DNA of 64,000 bases from the NCBI RefSeq assembly GCF_016598775.1, contig NZ_CP066802.1, positions 434,001 to 498,000 of the forward strand. Reading direction: 5' to 3'. Positions 34,166 to 42,867 of the stretch are shown in pieces. A program made the translations under genes and the position numbers. The notes beneath the pieces were generated by a model. That model saw nothing but the letters and a program-made list of their open reading frames with translations, was not told where the DNA came from and made no database searches. The DNA is from Actinomyces weissii (GTDB taxonomy: Bacteria > Actinomycetota > Actinomycetes > Actinomycetales > Actinomycetaceae). Numbering within the stretch: the stretch's first letter is position 1; each line of letters begins with the position of its first letter.

Positions 34166-36075
34166 GCAGCAACCGGCGGCCTGCCCAGGAGCGGGCTATC
34201 CCCTTGCCCGAGAAGGCGCAGTGGCGGCGGGTGCACCCGATCACCCCGCTGCTGGAGGGCTGGAAGGTCGTCACCGCCCTGTTCGCCTTCGTGGTGTGGC
34301 AGAACGCCCAGCTGCTGGGTGACGCCTATGAGGCCCTCAACGGCGTCGGCTCCGCCACCCTGGCCCGCGTCTGGCCCTGGGTGCTGGCCACCGTGCTGCT
34401 CGCCCTGGCGCTGGTGTCCCTGGGACTCTGGCTGTCCTGGCGGATGCGGAGCTTCGCGGTGGACCAGGACGCCGTGTACCTGCGCACCGGCGTGCTCAAC
34501 AAGCAGCTGCGCACGGCCCGCCTGCCACGCATCCAGTCAGTCGACGTGGTGCACCCGCTGCTGGGCCGGATCCTCGGGCTGGGGCGGCTCACCGTGGAGG
34601 TGGCAGGTGGCGGCGACTCCCGCGTGGTCATCGGCTTCCTGCGCACCAGCGAGCTGCAGGCCCTGCGCGACCAGATCCTCTCCCTGGCCGCGGGCCAGCA
34701 GCTGCGGGGCAACTTCCTGGCCCCAGCTCAGGCAGGCGCGCGGCCAGCAGGTGCCACAGTCACCGACGGCGTCGCCCGTGGCAGCGCTCCCAGCAGCCCC
34801 GGCGGGGCTGACGGCGTCGCTGGCTATGGGGCGGGGCAGGCCGCAGCGGCTGATGCTGGGCCTGATGCGAGGGGCGGGACTGGCGCCGACGGCGTCGCGC
34901 CGGGTGCAGGGTGGCCACAGGCTGACGCGGCGCCGCGCGGTTTCGCGGACGCGCTCAGCGCCAAGCCGCTGGCCCCGGGCCTGGTGCAGGACGTCGAGCA
35001 CGACCTGTACGAGGTGGATATAAAGGTGCTGCTCGGCTCCATGCTGCGCTCTGGTGCCAGCCTGGTCTTCCTGCTGGTGCTGCTCGGCTACGGCATAGCG
35101 GCCACCGTGGTGCTGCTCTCGATCAACGCCTCCGACGAGGAGCTGAGGGCCGGGGCGGTGCTCTCCGCCCTCCTGCCCGTGCTGACCGTGCCGGTGGCCT
35201 TCGGCGGCTACCTGTGGAACCGCTTTGACAAGGCCTGGCGCTTCCGGGCGGCCGCCACCCCCGCAGGCATACGGATGCGCTTCGGGCTGACGGCGGAGAC
35301 CTCCTCCACCCTGCCCCCGGGACGGGTGCACGGTGTCCACCTGCAGCAGGGGCCGCTGTGGCGGGGCCCCGACTGGTGGCGGGTGGAGACCAGCGTGGCC
35401 GGGCGGGAGAACGTGGAGGCCAGCTCCAACGGAGTGCAGAACACTGGCGCGAACGTGCTGCTGCCCGTGGGGGTGCGGGACACGGCGCTGCGAGCCTTGT
35501 GGCTGGTGGTGCCCGACCTGGGCGTGCCCGACCCTGACGCCTTCCTGGAGGAGGCCCTGGGCCCAGGCCAGGTGGGCGGCGCGGCCGCCGGAGTCGCAGC
35601 GGGTGCGCCTGGAGGCGGCGCAGGCCCGGTCCAGGCTGCGAGCCCGAGCCAGGCTGCCGCCGGGCCGGCCTCCGCCTCGACGACGGTGGCGATCCCCACC
35701 GCGGGCTTCGTGGGCATCTCACCGCGGGGGCGCGTGTTCTCGCCCTTCGCCTGGCGGCGTGAGGGCATTGCGCTGACCGAGACCTGCGTGGTGCTGCGGC
35801 TGGGCCGCTGGTGGCGCCGCACCAGCGTGATCCCCTACGAGCGGATACAGTCCCTGCGGGTCAGCCAGGGGCCGTTCGCCCGACGCCGCGGCCTGGCGAC
35901 CATCCACCTGGACATGGTGGACATCGCGATCGCCCGCAACCTGAGCAACCTGGACCTGGCGGAGGCCGCCGCCGTCGCCCAGGTCATCTCCGAGCGGGCG
36001 CTGCGGCGGCGTGGGGAGGAGCAGCTGGACCGTTGGCTGCAGCGCGCCACCGGCGACGCACCGCAGGCCTCCTGA
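34162..36075 (+). CDS. PH domain-containing membrane protein with repeated PH modules (YdbT-like)
   Basis: This 637-residue partner of the preceding gene starts at GTG 34162 inside its stop codon. It carries three bacterial PH-like modules, each near membrane helices. The first has LPRIQSVDVVHPLLGRILGLGRLTVEVAGGG. The second is degenerate, with the VHGVHLQQGPLWRGPDWWRVETS pattern. The third has VIPYERIQSLRVSQGPFARRRGLATIHLDM. Gly/Ala-rich linkers separate them. Function is unknown; the family is membrane-associated. Confidence 0.87.
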   Translation: MSSNRRPAQERAIPLPEKAQWRRVHPITPLLEGWKVVTALFAFVVWQNAQLLGDAYEALNGVGSATLARVWPWVLATVLLALALVSLGLWLSWRMRSFAVDQDAVYLRTGVLNKQLRTARLPRIQSVDVVHPLLGRILGLGRLTVEVAGGGDSRVVIGFLRTSELQALRDQILSLAAGQQLRGNFLAPAQAGARPAGATVTDGVARGSAPSSPGGADGVAGYGAGQAAAADAGPDARGGTGADGVAPGAGWPQADAAPRGFADALSAKPLAPGLVQDVEHDLYEVDIKVLLGSMLRSGASLVFLLVLLGYGIAATVVLLSINASDEELRAGAVLSALLPVLTVPVAFGGYLWNRFDKAWRFRAAATPAGIRMRFGLTAETSSTLPPGRVHGVHLQQGPLWRGPDWWRVETSVAGRENVEASSNGVQNTGANVLLPVGVRDTALRALWLVVPDLGVPDPDAFLEEALGPGQVGGAAAGVAAGAPGGGAGPVQAASPSQAAAGPASASTTVAIPTAGFVGISPRGRVFSPFAWRREGIALTETCVVLRLGRWWRRTSVIPYERIQSLRVSQGPFARRRGLATIHLDMVDIAIARNLSNLDLAEAAAVAQVISERALRRRGEEQLDRWLQRATGDAPQAS

Positions 36076-36236
36076 GCGCGCGCCTGCCGCAGGCAGGACC
36101 GGCGGACCTGGTGGAGACGGTCGCCGTCGCCCGGAGCGTCTGCGAGCGGACGAGGCAGTCCCTAGCAGGTCTGGCAGGCTCACTGGGTACGGCTGCCCCA
36201 GCGGACCTGGCGGGCACGGCGGGTTAGGGTCGGGCC

Positions 36237-37214
36237 ATGAGCCTTGAGACCTCCTCCAGACCGGGCCGCCTGGGCGTCGGCGTCATCTCCGCCGGGCGCG
36301 TGGGCGCCGTGCTCGGCTCCGCGCTGCGGGCCGCCGGGCACCAGGTGGTGGGTGCGCACGCCGTCTCCGCCGACAGCCGTGAGCGCGCCGAGGTGCTCCT
36401 GCCCGGGGTGCCCCTGCTGGAGGTGCACGAGATCCTCCGCCGCGCCGAGCTGGTGCTGCTGGCAGTGCCCGACGACGCCCTGGCCCCCCTGGTCCAGGGG
36501 GCCGCAGACCTGGGCCACTGGCAGGATGGCCAGCTGGTGGTCCACACCTCCGGCCGCTACGGCACCGCCGTCCTGGAGCCTGCGCGCCGGGCCGGGGCGA
36601 TCCCCCTGGCGATCCACCCCGCCATGACCTTCGGGGGCTTCTCCACGGACGTGGCCCGCCTGGTGGGCTGCCCCATGGCCGTGACCGCGCCCGCCCCCGT
36701 GCTGCCTATCGCCCAGGCGCTCGCGGTGGAGCTCGGCGGTGAGCCCTTCGTGCTGGAGGAGGCCGCCCGCCCCGCCTACCACGCCGCGCTCGCCCACGGG
36801 GCGAACCACCTGGTCACCCTGGTCTCGCAGGCGGTGCGGGTGCTCGCCGCCGCCGGGGTGGCTGACGGCGCAGCCACCCTGCGGCCCCTGCTCGGCACCG
36901 CCTTGGAGCGGGCCCTGAGCGAGGGGGAGGCGGGTCTGACCGGGCCGGTCTCCCGGGGTGACGCCGGAACCGTCGCCGCCCACCTGCAGGCCCTGGGCGG
37001 GTTACGGGACGAGACGGGCCGGGACCTGGGCGACGTCGTCGCCACCTACCGGGTGCTGGCGGAGGCGACGGCGCGTCGCTGCCAGGCATCCGGAAGGATC
37101 AGCGCCAGCCAGGCGCAGGCGGTGCAGGAGGCCCTGAGTGCGGCCGGGCCCGCAGACGGGTGTGAGGACGGGCCTGCGGGTGAGTCTGCGGGCGGTCCCG
37201 CCCCCGGTAGCTGA
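36237..37214 (+). CDS. Rossmann-like / DUF2520 domain protein
   Basis: This 325-residue protein has an N-terminal NAD(P)-binding-like Rossmann start (LGVGVISAGRVGAVLGSALRAAGHQVVG) and LVLLAVPDDAL. A DUF2520 C-terminal part follows, with PLAIHPAMTFGG and AYHAALAHGANHLVTL. These proteins resemble ketopantoate reductase and usually lie directly before panC in Actinobacteria, which suggests a link to pantothenate synthesis. That link is by context only. The Ala/Gly-rich tail is not conserved. No strong ribosome site is seen before the ATG. Confidence 0.87.
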   Translation: MSLETSSRPGRLGVGVISAGRVGAVLGSALRAAGHQVVGAHAVSADSRERAEVLLPGVPLLEVHEILRRAELVLLAVPDDALAPLVQGAADLGHWQDGQLVVHTSGRYGTAVLEPARRAGAIPLAIHPAMTFGGFSTDVARLVGCPMAVTAPAPVLPIAQALAVELGGEPFVLEEAARPAYHAALAHGANHLVTLVSQAVRVLAAAGVADGAATLRPLLGTALERALSEGEAGLTGPVSRGDAGTVAAHLQALGGLRDETGRDLGDVVATYRVLAEATARRCQASGRISASQAQAVQEALSAAGPADGCEDGPAGESAGGPAPGS

Positions 37215-37250
37215 GCCCGGGTGCGGACCGCGAGCCGCAGCGGCCTGGGC

Positions 37251-38963
37251 TCAGGAGCGCTTGACCAGCGGGAAGGTGATGGTCTCGCGGATGCCCTGAC
37301 CGGTCAGGGCCATCAGCAGGCGGTCGATGCCCATGCCCATGCCGCCGCAGGGCGGGAAGCCCTGCTCCATGGCCACCAGGAAGTCCTCGTCCAGGACCAT
37401 GGCCTCCGGGTCGCCGTTGGCGGCCGCCAGGGCCTGGGCCTCGAAGCGCTCGCGCTGCACCACCGGGTCAGCCAGCTCGGAGTAGGCGGTGGCGGTCTCG
37501 AAGCCCCGGATGTAGAGGTCCCACTTCTCGGTCAGGCCCGGCTTGGAGCGGTGGTAGCGGGTCAGGGGGGAGGTGTCCTCGGGGAAGTCGTAGACGAAGG
37601 TCGGCTCCCACAGGCTGTCGCCCACGGTGACCTCAAAGATGTCCTCCACGATCTTCCCGGCCACGGCGTAGTCGTCCACCTCCAGGCCCAGCTTCTCCGC
37701 GAGCTGGACGAGCCGCTCACGGGGGGTCTCCACCGTGACCTCCTCACCCACGCCCTCAGAGACCGCGGTGTACAGGTCGATCTTGCGCCACTGGCCGGAC
37801 AGGTCGTACTCGGTGCCGTCGGCCAGGGTGACGACCTCCTTGCCCTCCTCCAGGCCCAGGGCGTCCCGGGCGGCCTGCTGCACCAGGTTGCGGGTGAGCT
37901 CCGCCATGCCGTCGTAGTCGGAGTAGGCCTCATAGGCCTCCAGCGCGGTGAACTCGGGGGAGTGGGAGGAGTCAACGCCCTCGTTGCGGAAGTTCCGGTT
38001 GATCTCGAAGACCCGGTCCACGCCGCCCACGACCGCCCGCTTGAGGTAGATCTCGGTGGCGATCCGCAGGTAGAGGTCCATGTCGAAGGCGTTCATGTGG
38101 GTCGTGAACGGACGGGCGGAGGCGCCCCCGTGAATCACCTGGAGCATGGGGGTCTCCAGCTCGATGTAGTCACGGCGGTGGAAGTTCTCGCGCAGGGAGC
38201 GCACGACGGCGGCGCGGGTGCGCACCATGTCCCGGGCGGCCGGGCGGATCAGCAGGTCCAGCTCACGACGGCGGACCCGGTTGTCCTCACTGAGGGTGAC
38301 GGCCTCACCGGCCTCGTTGGTCCAGGTCTTGGGCAGGGGGCGCAGGGCCTTGGAGGCGATACGCCAGGCGGGGGTGGCGACGGCGTCGTCACCCAGGTCG
38401 GGCAGGGTGGCCGGGTCCGTGCCCTGCGTCAGCGCGGTCTCAGCGAAGACGGACAGCTCGCCGCGGCGGGAGGCGATCACCCGGCCGTGCACGAACAGGT
38501 GGTCGCCCAGGTCCACGTCGGACTTGAAGGAGGCCAGGCTGGTGTGGCCGTGGCCGGGCAGGGACTTGGCGGAGAGCATGGCCTGGATAGTGGCCCCAGG
38601 GCCGTCCTGGAGGGTCACGAAGCACAGCTTGCCGGTGTTGCGCAGGAAGACCACGCGCCCGGCCAGGCCCACCTCGTCCTGGGTCTCCTCGCCAGGCTGC
38701 AGGTGGCTGTAGGCGGCCCGGACCTGGGCGATGGTGGAGGTGATGGGCAGCTGGACCGGGTAGGGCTCCCAGCCCTCAGCCCGCAGGCGCTCGCGCTTGG
38801 CGGCCCGTACCTCGAACTGCTCTCCCGGGCCAGGGGCCGCCTTGGGGGCCTTAGCGGGGGCGTCCGGGCTGGGCTGGGTGACCTGCTCCTGCACGGCGGG
38901 CGCGGCGGCGTCGGCGGCAGCAGGGACGGGGGTGCTCTCGGGCTGGGTCTGCGCGTCAGTCAC
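37251..38963 (-). CDS. lysS: Lysyl-tRNA synthetase, class II
   Basis: This enzyme charges tRNA-Lys. The 570-residue protein has an OB-fold anticodon-binding region (about 130-230) and class II motifs: FEINRNFRNEGVDSSHSPEFT (motif 2) and GMGMGIDRLLMALTG (motif 3). An N-terminal Ala/Pro-rich extension of about 50 residues is additional to the usual 500-residue enzyme. It is on the minus strand with panD and panC behind it, the reverse of the DUF2520 gene it would normally follow. Confidence 0.96.
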   Translation of the reverse strand: MTDAQTQPESTPVPAAADAAAPAVQEQVTQPSPDAPAKAPKAAPGPGEQFEVRAAKRERLRAEGWEPYPVQLPITSTIAQVRAAYSHLQPGEETQDEVGLAGRVVFLRNTGKLCFVTLQDGPGATIQAMLSAKSLPGHGHTSLASFKSDVDLGDHLFVHGRVIASRRGELSVFAETALTQGTDPATLPDLGDDAVATPAWRIASKALRPLPKTWTNEAGEAVTLSEDNRVRRRELDLLIRPAARDMVRTRAAVVRSLRENFHRRDYIELETPMLQVIHGGASARPFTTHMNAFDMDLYLRIATEIYLKRAVVGGVDRVFEINRNFRNEGVDSSHSPEFTALEAYEAYSDYDGMAELTRNLVQQAARDALGLEEGKEVVTLADGTEYDLSGQWRKIDLYTAVSEGVGEEVTVETPRERLVQLAEKLGLEVDDYAVAGKIVEDIFEVTVGDSLWEPTFVYDFPEDTSPLTRYHRSKPGLTEKWDLYIRGFETATAYSELADPVVQRERFEAQALAAANGDPEAMVLDEDFLVAMEQGFPPCGGMGMGIDRLLMALTGQGIRETITFPLVKRS

Positions 38964-39389
38964 AGGCCGATCCTACCGGGGTGGCGCTGGCCGGGGGCTC
39001 GCCCGCAAGAGGCGTGGGCCACGCCTTGCGGGTGAGAGGCGCGCTTCTGCCGCTCTGGGCGGTTGGACGTGGGACCGTGCGGCGGTGGCTGGCGTGGGCC
39101 GTGCCTGCGGGGGACTGTGCCCCGGCACCTTGCGTGGCCGTGCCTGTGGCGTGTCTGAGCGCTCTTCCTGACTACTCGCCACCCAGGACCTTGCGTGGCT
39201 GTGCTTGGAGGCCGGTGGACTGTGCCCGCCGGGAAGGTGCCCGGGACCTTGCGCGGGCACACCTGTGTACCGGTGGACTGTGCCCGCAGGGGGTGTGTCG
39301 GCCTCAGAGGCGGGGTTTGCTCCGCCAGCAGGCCGGTCCCGTGTCCGCACAGAGCCCCTGCCCCCAGCCTTCTGCTAGGGGCTTGCGGA
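38964..39389. other. Noncoding gap with imperfect repeats between lysS and panD
   Basis: Between about 39080 and 39300 imperfect repeats of GACCTTGCG(T/C)G and GGTGGACTGTGCCCGC recur. No gene is supported. The lysS promoter should lie at the left edge. Confidence 0.5.
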
Positions 39390-39845
39390 TCAGTCCCGCG
39401 CCTCGGCCAGCGGGGTGCCGGAGGAGCGCAGGCCCTGATGGCGGGCGGCGTCTGAGTCCTCAGGGACCTGCCCGGGCTCGCTGCCGTGCTCCACGATCCG
39501 GTTGTGCTCGTCCACGAAGACCACGTGGGGGCGGTAGCTCCGGGCGGTGTCGTCATCCATCTGGGCGTAGGCGATCAGGATCACCACGTCCCCGGGCTGC
39601 ACCAGGTGGGCGGCCGCCCCGTTGACACAGATCTCCCCGGAGCCGCGCCTGCCGGGGATCAGGTAGGTGGACAGGCGGTTGCCGTTGGTGCAGTCGCAGA
39701 TGTCCACGCGTTCGCCGGGCAGGAGGTCCGCGGCGTCTAGGAGGTCCGCGTCCACGGTGATCGAGCCGACGTAGTTCAGGTCGGCCTGGGTGACGGTGGC
39801 GCGGTGGATCTTGGACGTCATCATCGTCCGCAGGCGGGTGCTCAT
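39390..39845 (-). CDS. panD: Aspartate 1-decarboxylase proenzyme
   Basis: This makes beta-alanine from aspartate for pantothenate. The proenzyme self-cleaves at Gly-Ser to form a pyruvoyl group. The site is visible as [10 protein letters not shown] (Ser28 from the chosen start), and the conserved [20 protein letters not shown] follows. The start is taken as ATG 39845 ([18 protein letters not shown]), because aligning to known PanD proteins puts the initiator just before LRTM. ATG 39851 is also possible. The C-terminal 25 residues extend past the usual end. Confidence 0.95.
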   Translation of the reverse strand: MSTRLRTMMTSKIHRATVTQADLNYVGSITVDADLLDAADLLPGERVDICDCTNGNRLSTYLIPGRRGSGEICVNGAAAHLVQPGDVVILIAYAQMDDDTARSYRPHVVFVDEHNRIVEHGSEPGQVPEDSDAARHQGLRSSGTPLAEARD

Positions 39846-40032
39846 CGGCATCAGCGTAGGCGTGGGACCTGGGGCCCAAGAAGTGCTGGCAGTGGAAAGT
39901 GGTGGACCTGACAGGGGCGTGCTGGGCGGGCAGGGGGCTCCCCGTGGTCTGTGACCTGGGCACCCTTAAGGGGCGGGTGCGCCGGGCGGGTGGGGCGCAG
40001 AAGGGCGCAACGCGGCTCGCCCCCTGGATGCC

Positions 40033-40180
40033 GAGCTCCAGGCTGGGCCCCGGGCTCCGGGGCGTGGCGGTACCTGTTCCAGACCGTCGCCGAGCTCCAG
40101 GCTGGGCCCCGGGCTCCGGGGCGTGGCGGTACCTGTTCCAGACCGTCGCCGAGCTCCAGGCTAGGCTCCGGGCACCGGGG
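40033..40180. repeat. 59-bp tandem repeat before panD
   Basis: Units starting GAGCTCCAGGCTGGGCCCCG at 40033, 40092 and 40151 repeat with an exact 59-bp period. The first two are identical over the whole unit, while the third diverges after about 15 bases. The tract lies between panC and panD. Confidence 0.9.
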
Positions 40181-40188
40181 GCGTGGGC

Positions 40189-41130
40189 TCAGGCCAGGGG
40201 CACCAGGGTGTTGTCGATCAGGCGGGTCCTGCCCACCCGGGCGGCCAGGGCCAGCAGCCCCTGCCCAGGCCCTGCTACCCCTGCAGGGGCGGGCAGCCCC
40301 AGGCCCGCGCCCGCCAGGTCCACGAAGGAGTCCGGGTCCACCAGCGCCACGTAGTCCACCTCCACGCCGTCGGCCGCCTGCAGGAAAGCCAGCGCAGCCT
40401 CCCGTACCTGCGCGGGTCCGGCCCCCTGCGCGGCAGCCTGCCGCCCCACGGTCAGGGCCTGGGACAGGGCCAGGGCCTGCTGCCGTTCGGCGGCAGACAG
40501 GTAGGCGTTGCGCGAGCTCATGGCCAGCCCGTCCGGCTCCCGGCGGATCTCCACCGGCACTACCTCCACGGGGACCGCCAGGTCGCGCACCATGGCGCGC
40601 ACGATCGCCAGCTGCTGGGCGTCCTTGCGCCCGAACAGCGCCCACTGCGGCGCAGTCAGGTGCATCAGGGTCAGCACCACCTGGCAGACGCCACCAAAGT
40701 GCGTGGGGCGGGTCCTTCCCTCCAGCACCGTGGCCAGGGGGCCGGGGTCGATGCGGACTCCGGGCTCGCCGTCGGGGTACATGACCTGGGGGGTGGGGGC
40801 AAAGACCACCAGACGCCCCACCTGCAGGGCGCCGTCAGCGCCGGTGAGGGTGGCGGCCAGCCCGGCGACGTCGGCCTCCAGAGTGCGGGGGTAGGCATCC
40901 AGGTCCTCCCCGGGGGCGAACTGTAGGGGGTTCACGAAGATGGTCACGACGACGGTGCCCCGCGGCCCCACGCGGCGGGCAGCCTCGGTTACCAGGTCGA
41001 AGTGCCCCTGGTGCAGGGCGCCCATGGTCATGACGACGGCGCGGGGGGCGGTGTCGTGCTGGAGGGCGGCGGCCAGCTCGGCGCGGGTGCGGACCAGGGT
41101 GGCGGGGGCTGTTAGCTGTGCGGGGCTCAT
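40189..41130 (-). CDS. panC: Pantoate-beta-alanine ligase
   Basis: This ATP-dependent ligase joins pantoate and beta-alanine. The 313-residue protein has the nucleotide-binding MTMGALHQGHFDLV (normally MGALHxGH), the VVVTIFVNPLQFAPGEDLDAYPRT pantoate site, FGRKDAQQLAIVRAMVRDLAVPV and the MSSRNAYLS loop. The arrangement panC then panD in the same direction is standard. The two are separated here by a tandem repeat of about 150 bp. The start is ATG 41130. Confidence 0.95.
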   Translation of the reverse strand: MSPAQLTAPATLVRTRAELAAALQHDTAPRAVVMTMGALHQGHFDLVTEAARRVGPRGTVVVTIFVNPLQFAPGEDLDAYPRTLEADVAGLAATLTGADGALQVGRLVVFAPTPQVMYPDGEPGVRIDPGPLATVLEGRTRPTHFGGVCQVVLTLMHLTAPQWALFGRKDAQQLAIVRAMVRDLAVPVEVVPVEIRREPDGLAMSSRNAYLSAAERQQALALSQALTVGRQAAAQGAGPAQVREAALAFLQAADGVEVDYVALVDPDSFVDLAGAGLGLPAPAGVAGPGQGLLALAARVGRTRLIDNTLVPLA

Positions 41131-41433
41131 GGTGCCAAGTTAGTCCCCGGCGGCGCAGCGGCGCACCGCAGCAGGGTGTGGGGGAGTGCCCTGAACCTCG
41201 GGGCGCTGAGAGGCTGTGAGTCGGTGTCCCTGGGGGTGTTGCGGCCCCTGTCTAGACGTGCTGCAAGGTTGTGTGTGCGAGCGTGCGCGCAGGAAGCGGC
41301 TGCGTCGCTTCACCGCCTGTAGCACCCGGAACTGGTGCGAGCGTGCGCGTGGGGAGCGGCTACCGGCGGCGGCTGGCCGCAGGGGTCCGGCCCTCAGGAC
41401 GGACCTGGCCGCAGAGGGCCCCTGGCACTGGCC
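41131..41433. other. Noncoding gap upstream of panC
   Basis: The block GTGCGAGCGTGCGCG recurs at about 41274 and 41336. The panC promoter is expected here. No gene or clear terminator is seen. Confidence 0.4.
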
Positions 41434-42039
41434 TCAGGCCGACTGGGCCTCGTAGCCTGCTAGCGTGCGGGCCACGTCGTCGAGGAAGGCGTTGACCTCA
41501 TTGGGCTCATAGCCGGTGTGGAACATGGTCCGCTGGAAACCGAGCTGGCGGACGTCGGTGGAGGTGAGCATGCCGTAAGGGCCGCCGACCCAGGTGCCGG
41601 CCTCCCGGGCGCGCAGCGTCTGCGTTATCTTGTCCCGCACCGTGTCCACCTGCTCGCGGTCGTAGCCCTCCTGGAGCTTGACGGTGGTGAAGACCAGGTG
41701 GCTGACGTCCTCGGCGGTGAGCGGGCGCCCCGGCACGTTCGCGTTGGCGCGGGCCTCGTAATGCTGCAGGGTGCGCACCACCTCGTCCAGGAAGTCGTCG
41801 ATCTGCTCCACCGAGTAGCCTTCCTCGTCCACCGCGGTGGTTATCGGGAAGATGACGTCGTGGACGTCCTGGGACCGCAGGATGGCCTTGCCCTCGCCGT
41901 CGCTGGCTCCGTGCTCCCAGGCGCGCAGGGTGCTGGTGATCTGGTCCAGGTAGGTGTCCACGGAGTGGATGTCGTAGCCGTCCTGGTACTCGGTGGCAGG
42001 AAACCGTGCTTCAGTCACTTGGGTGGAGGTCAGCAGCAT
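41434..42039 (-). CDS. DivIVA-type repeat protein
   Basis: This 201-residue protein consists of four copies of a DivIVA N-terminal-like motif of about 50 residues: F-P-x-(4)-x-GY-x-x-x-x-V-(D/E)-x-(F/Y)-L-D-x-(I/V)-x-x-T-L. Copies read ARFPATEYQDGYDIHSVDTYLDQI, VIFPITTAVDEEGYSVEQIDDFLDEV, VFTTVKLQEGYDREQVDTVRDKI and LGFQRTMFHTGYEPNEVNAFLDDV. True DivIVA has one such motif plus long coiled coils, which are absent here. A start at ATG 42039 follows GAGGA. It may bind curved membrane at poles or septa, but that is inference. Confidence 0.75.
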   Translation of the reverse strand: MLLTSTQVTEARFPATEYQDGYDIHSVDTYLDQITSTLRAWEHGASDGEGKAILRSQDVHDVIFPITTAVDEEGYSVEQIDDFLDEVVRTLQHYEARANANVPGRPLTAEDVSHLVFTTVKLQEGYDREQVDTVRDKITQTLRAREAGTWVGGPYGMLTSTDVRQLGFQRTMFHTGYEPNEVNAFLDDVARTLAGYEAQSA

Positions 42040-42352
42040 GTCAGGGTCCTCGATGTGTTGCTGTTGCGGTGTCTCCGCCAGGTGGCGGGGTGCGTGGTGA
42101 AGGTTGCGCGTTCCGGTCTGCGGCGTCCAGGCTGCGTGGGCGGGAAGGCCGGTGCGTGAGTCTTTCGGTTCAATTGTCTGGATGAGCTCCGGTGGGCTCA
42201 ACTTTTACTGAGCGGCAGGTGGTGGTTCCGGTGGCGGCGCCGTTTCCGGGGCTGTGCCGGGGCGGGCCCTAAGGCCGCTGAAGGTGGCGGAAAGAGCCCT
42301 TGACCAGCAAAGAGGCTAGCAGCCCTCTATCGCTTAAGGCGCTTGCTGTAAG
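42040..42352. other. Noncoding region upstream of the DivIVA-type gene
   Basis: No gene is supported. A small hairpin GCGCTT-GCTGT-AAGCGC (42339-42355) lies at its right end, leading into a larger palindrome. The promoter of the DivIVA-type gene should be here. Confidence 0.35.
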
Positions 42353-42405
42353 CGCAATGCGGCCCGTACCGGAGCCGTGCTGGTCTCGGTACGGGCCGCA
42401 TTGCG
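42353..42405. repeat. Perfect 19-bp inverted repeat
   Basis: Arms 42353-42371 and 42387-42405 (left arm CGCAATGCGGCCCGTACCG) are perfectly complementary around a 15-nt loop. It is unrelated in sequence to the other palindrome family. It lacks a T-tract on either strand and sits away from gene ends, so its role is unclear. Confidence 0.8.
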
Positions 42406-42442
42406 TTGCCCGGGCGGTTCTGGCGGGCTGGGGCGCGGGAGC

Positions 42443-42566
42443 TTGTCACTGGCGGAGGGTTAGAACTGCTCCGACCGCTCGAGCCCTCCAGTGGAACCTT
42501 GCAATTGCAACGATGCCTGCGTTGCTCGGCTATGTCCAGGACTCTCTAGTCCTCCGTCAGTGACAG
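42443..42566. ncRNA. 124-nt structured element, copy C
   Basis: This copy keeps the terminal stem (TTGTCACTGGCGGAGG and CCTCCGTCAGTGACAG), AACCTT and CTAGTCC in register, but the interior differs almost completely from copies A and B. A hairpin GCAACG-(7)-CGTTGC is visible inside. Its length is still exactly 124. Confidence 0.6.
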
Positions 42567-42607
42567 AACCGCCTCCGGTAAAGGGTCGCACGCCAGTGCG
42601 CAGGTGT

Positions 42608-42760
42608 GCGGCCCCAGCTACGCCGGGCAGGCGGGCCAGCGCACAGCCCGGCTGGTGGTGCGAGGCGGTGCGACCCCAGCGACGCCGGGCAGGCGGGCCA
42701 GCGCACAGCCCGGCTGGTGGTGCGAGGCGGTGCGACCCCAGCGACGCCGGGCAGGCGGGC
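42608..42760. repeat. 62-bp tandem repeat
   Basis: CGCCGGGCAGGCGGGCC recurs at 42621, 42683 and 42745, giving an exact 62-bp period. The tract lies just after the lldD stop on the other side of 124-nt element C. No reading frame in it looks coding. Confidence 0.88.
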
Positions 42761-42867
42761 CCCAGAAGGGCCCAGGGGCACCGCCTGCGCCGTCGCCACA
42801 GTGAACCAGGCCCCGCACAGGCCCCCGCAGGCCTACGGGCGCGGGGTCGAGCAGCACCCGGGCGGCC

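Noticed and set aside
37221-39035. Long plus-strand open frame opposite lysS
   Set aside because: Antisense shadow; the lysS motifs are on the minus strand.
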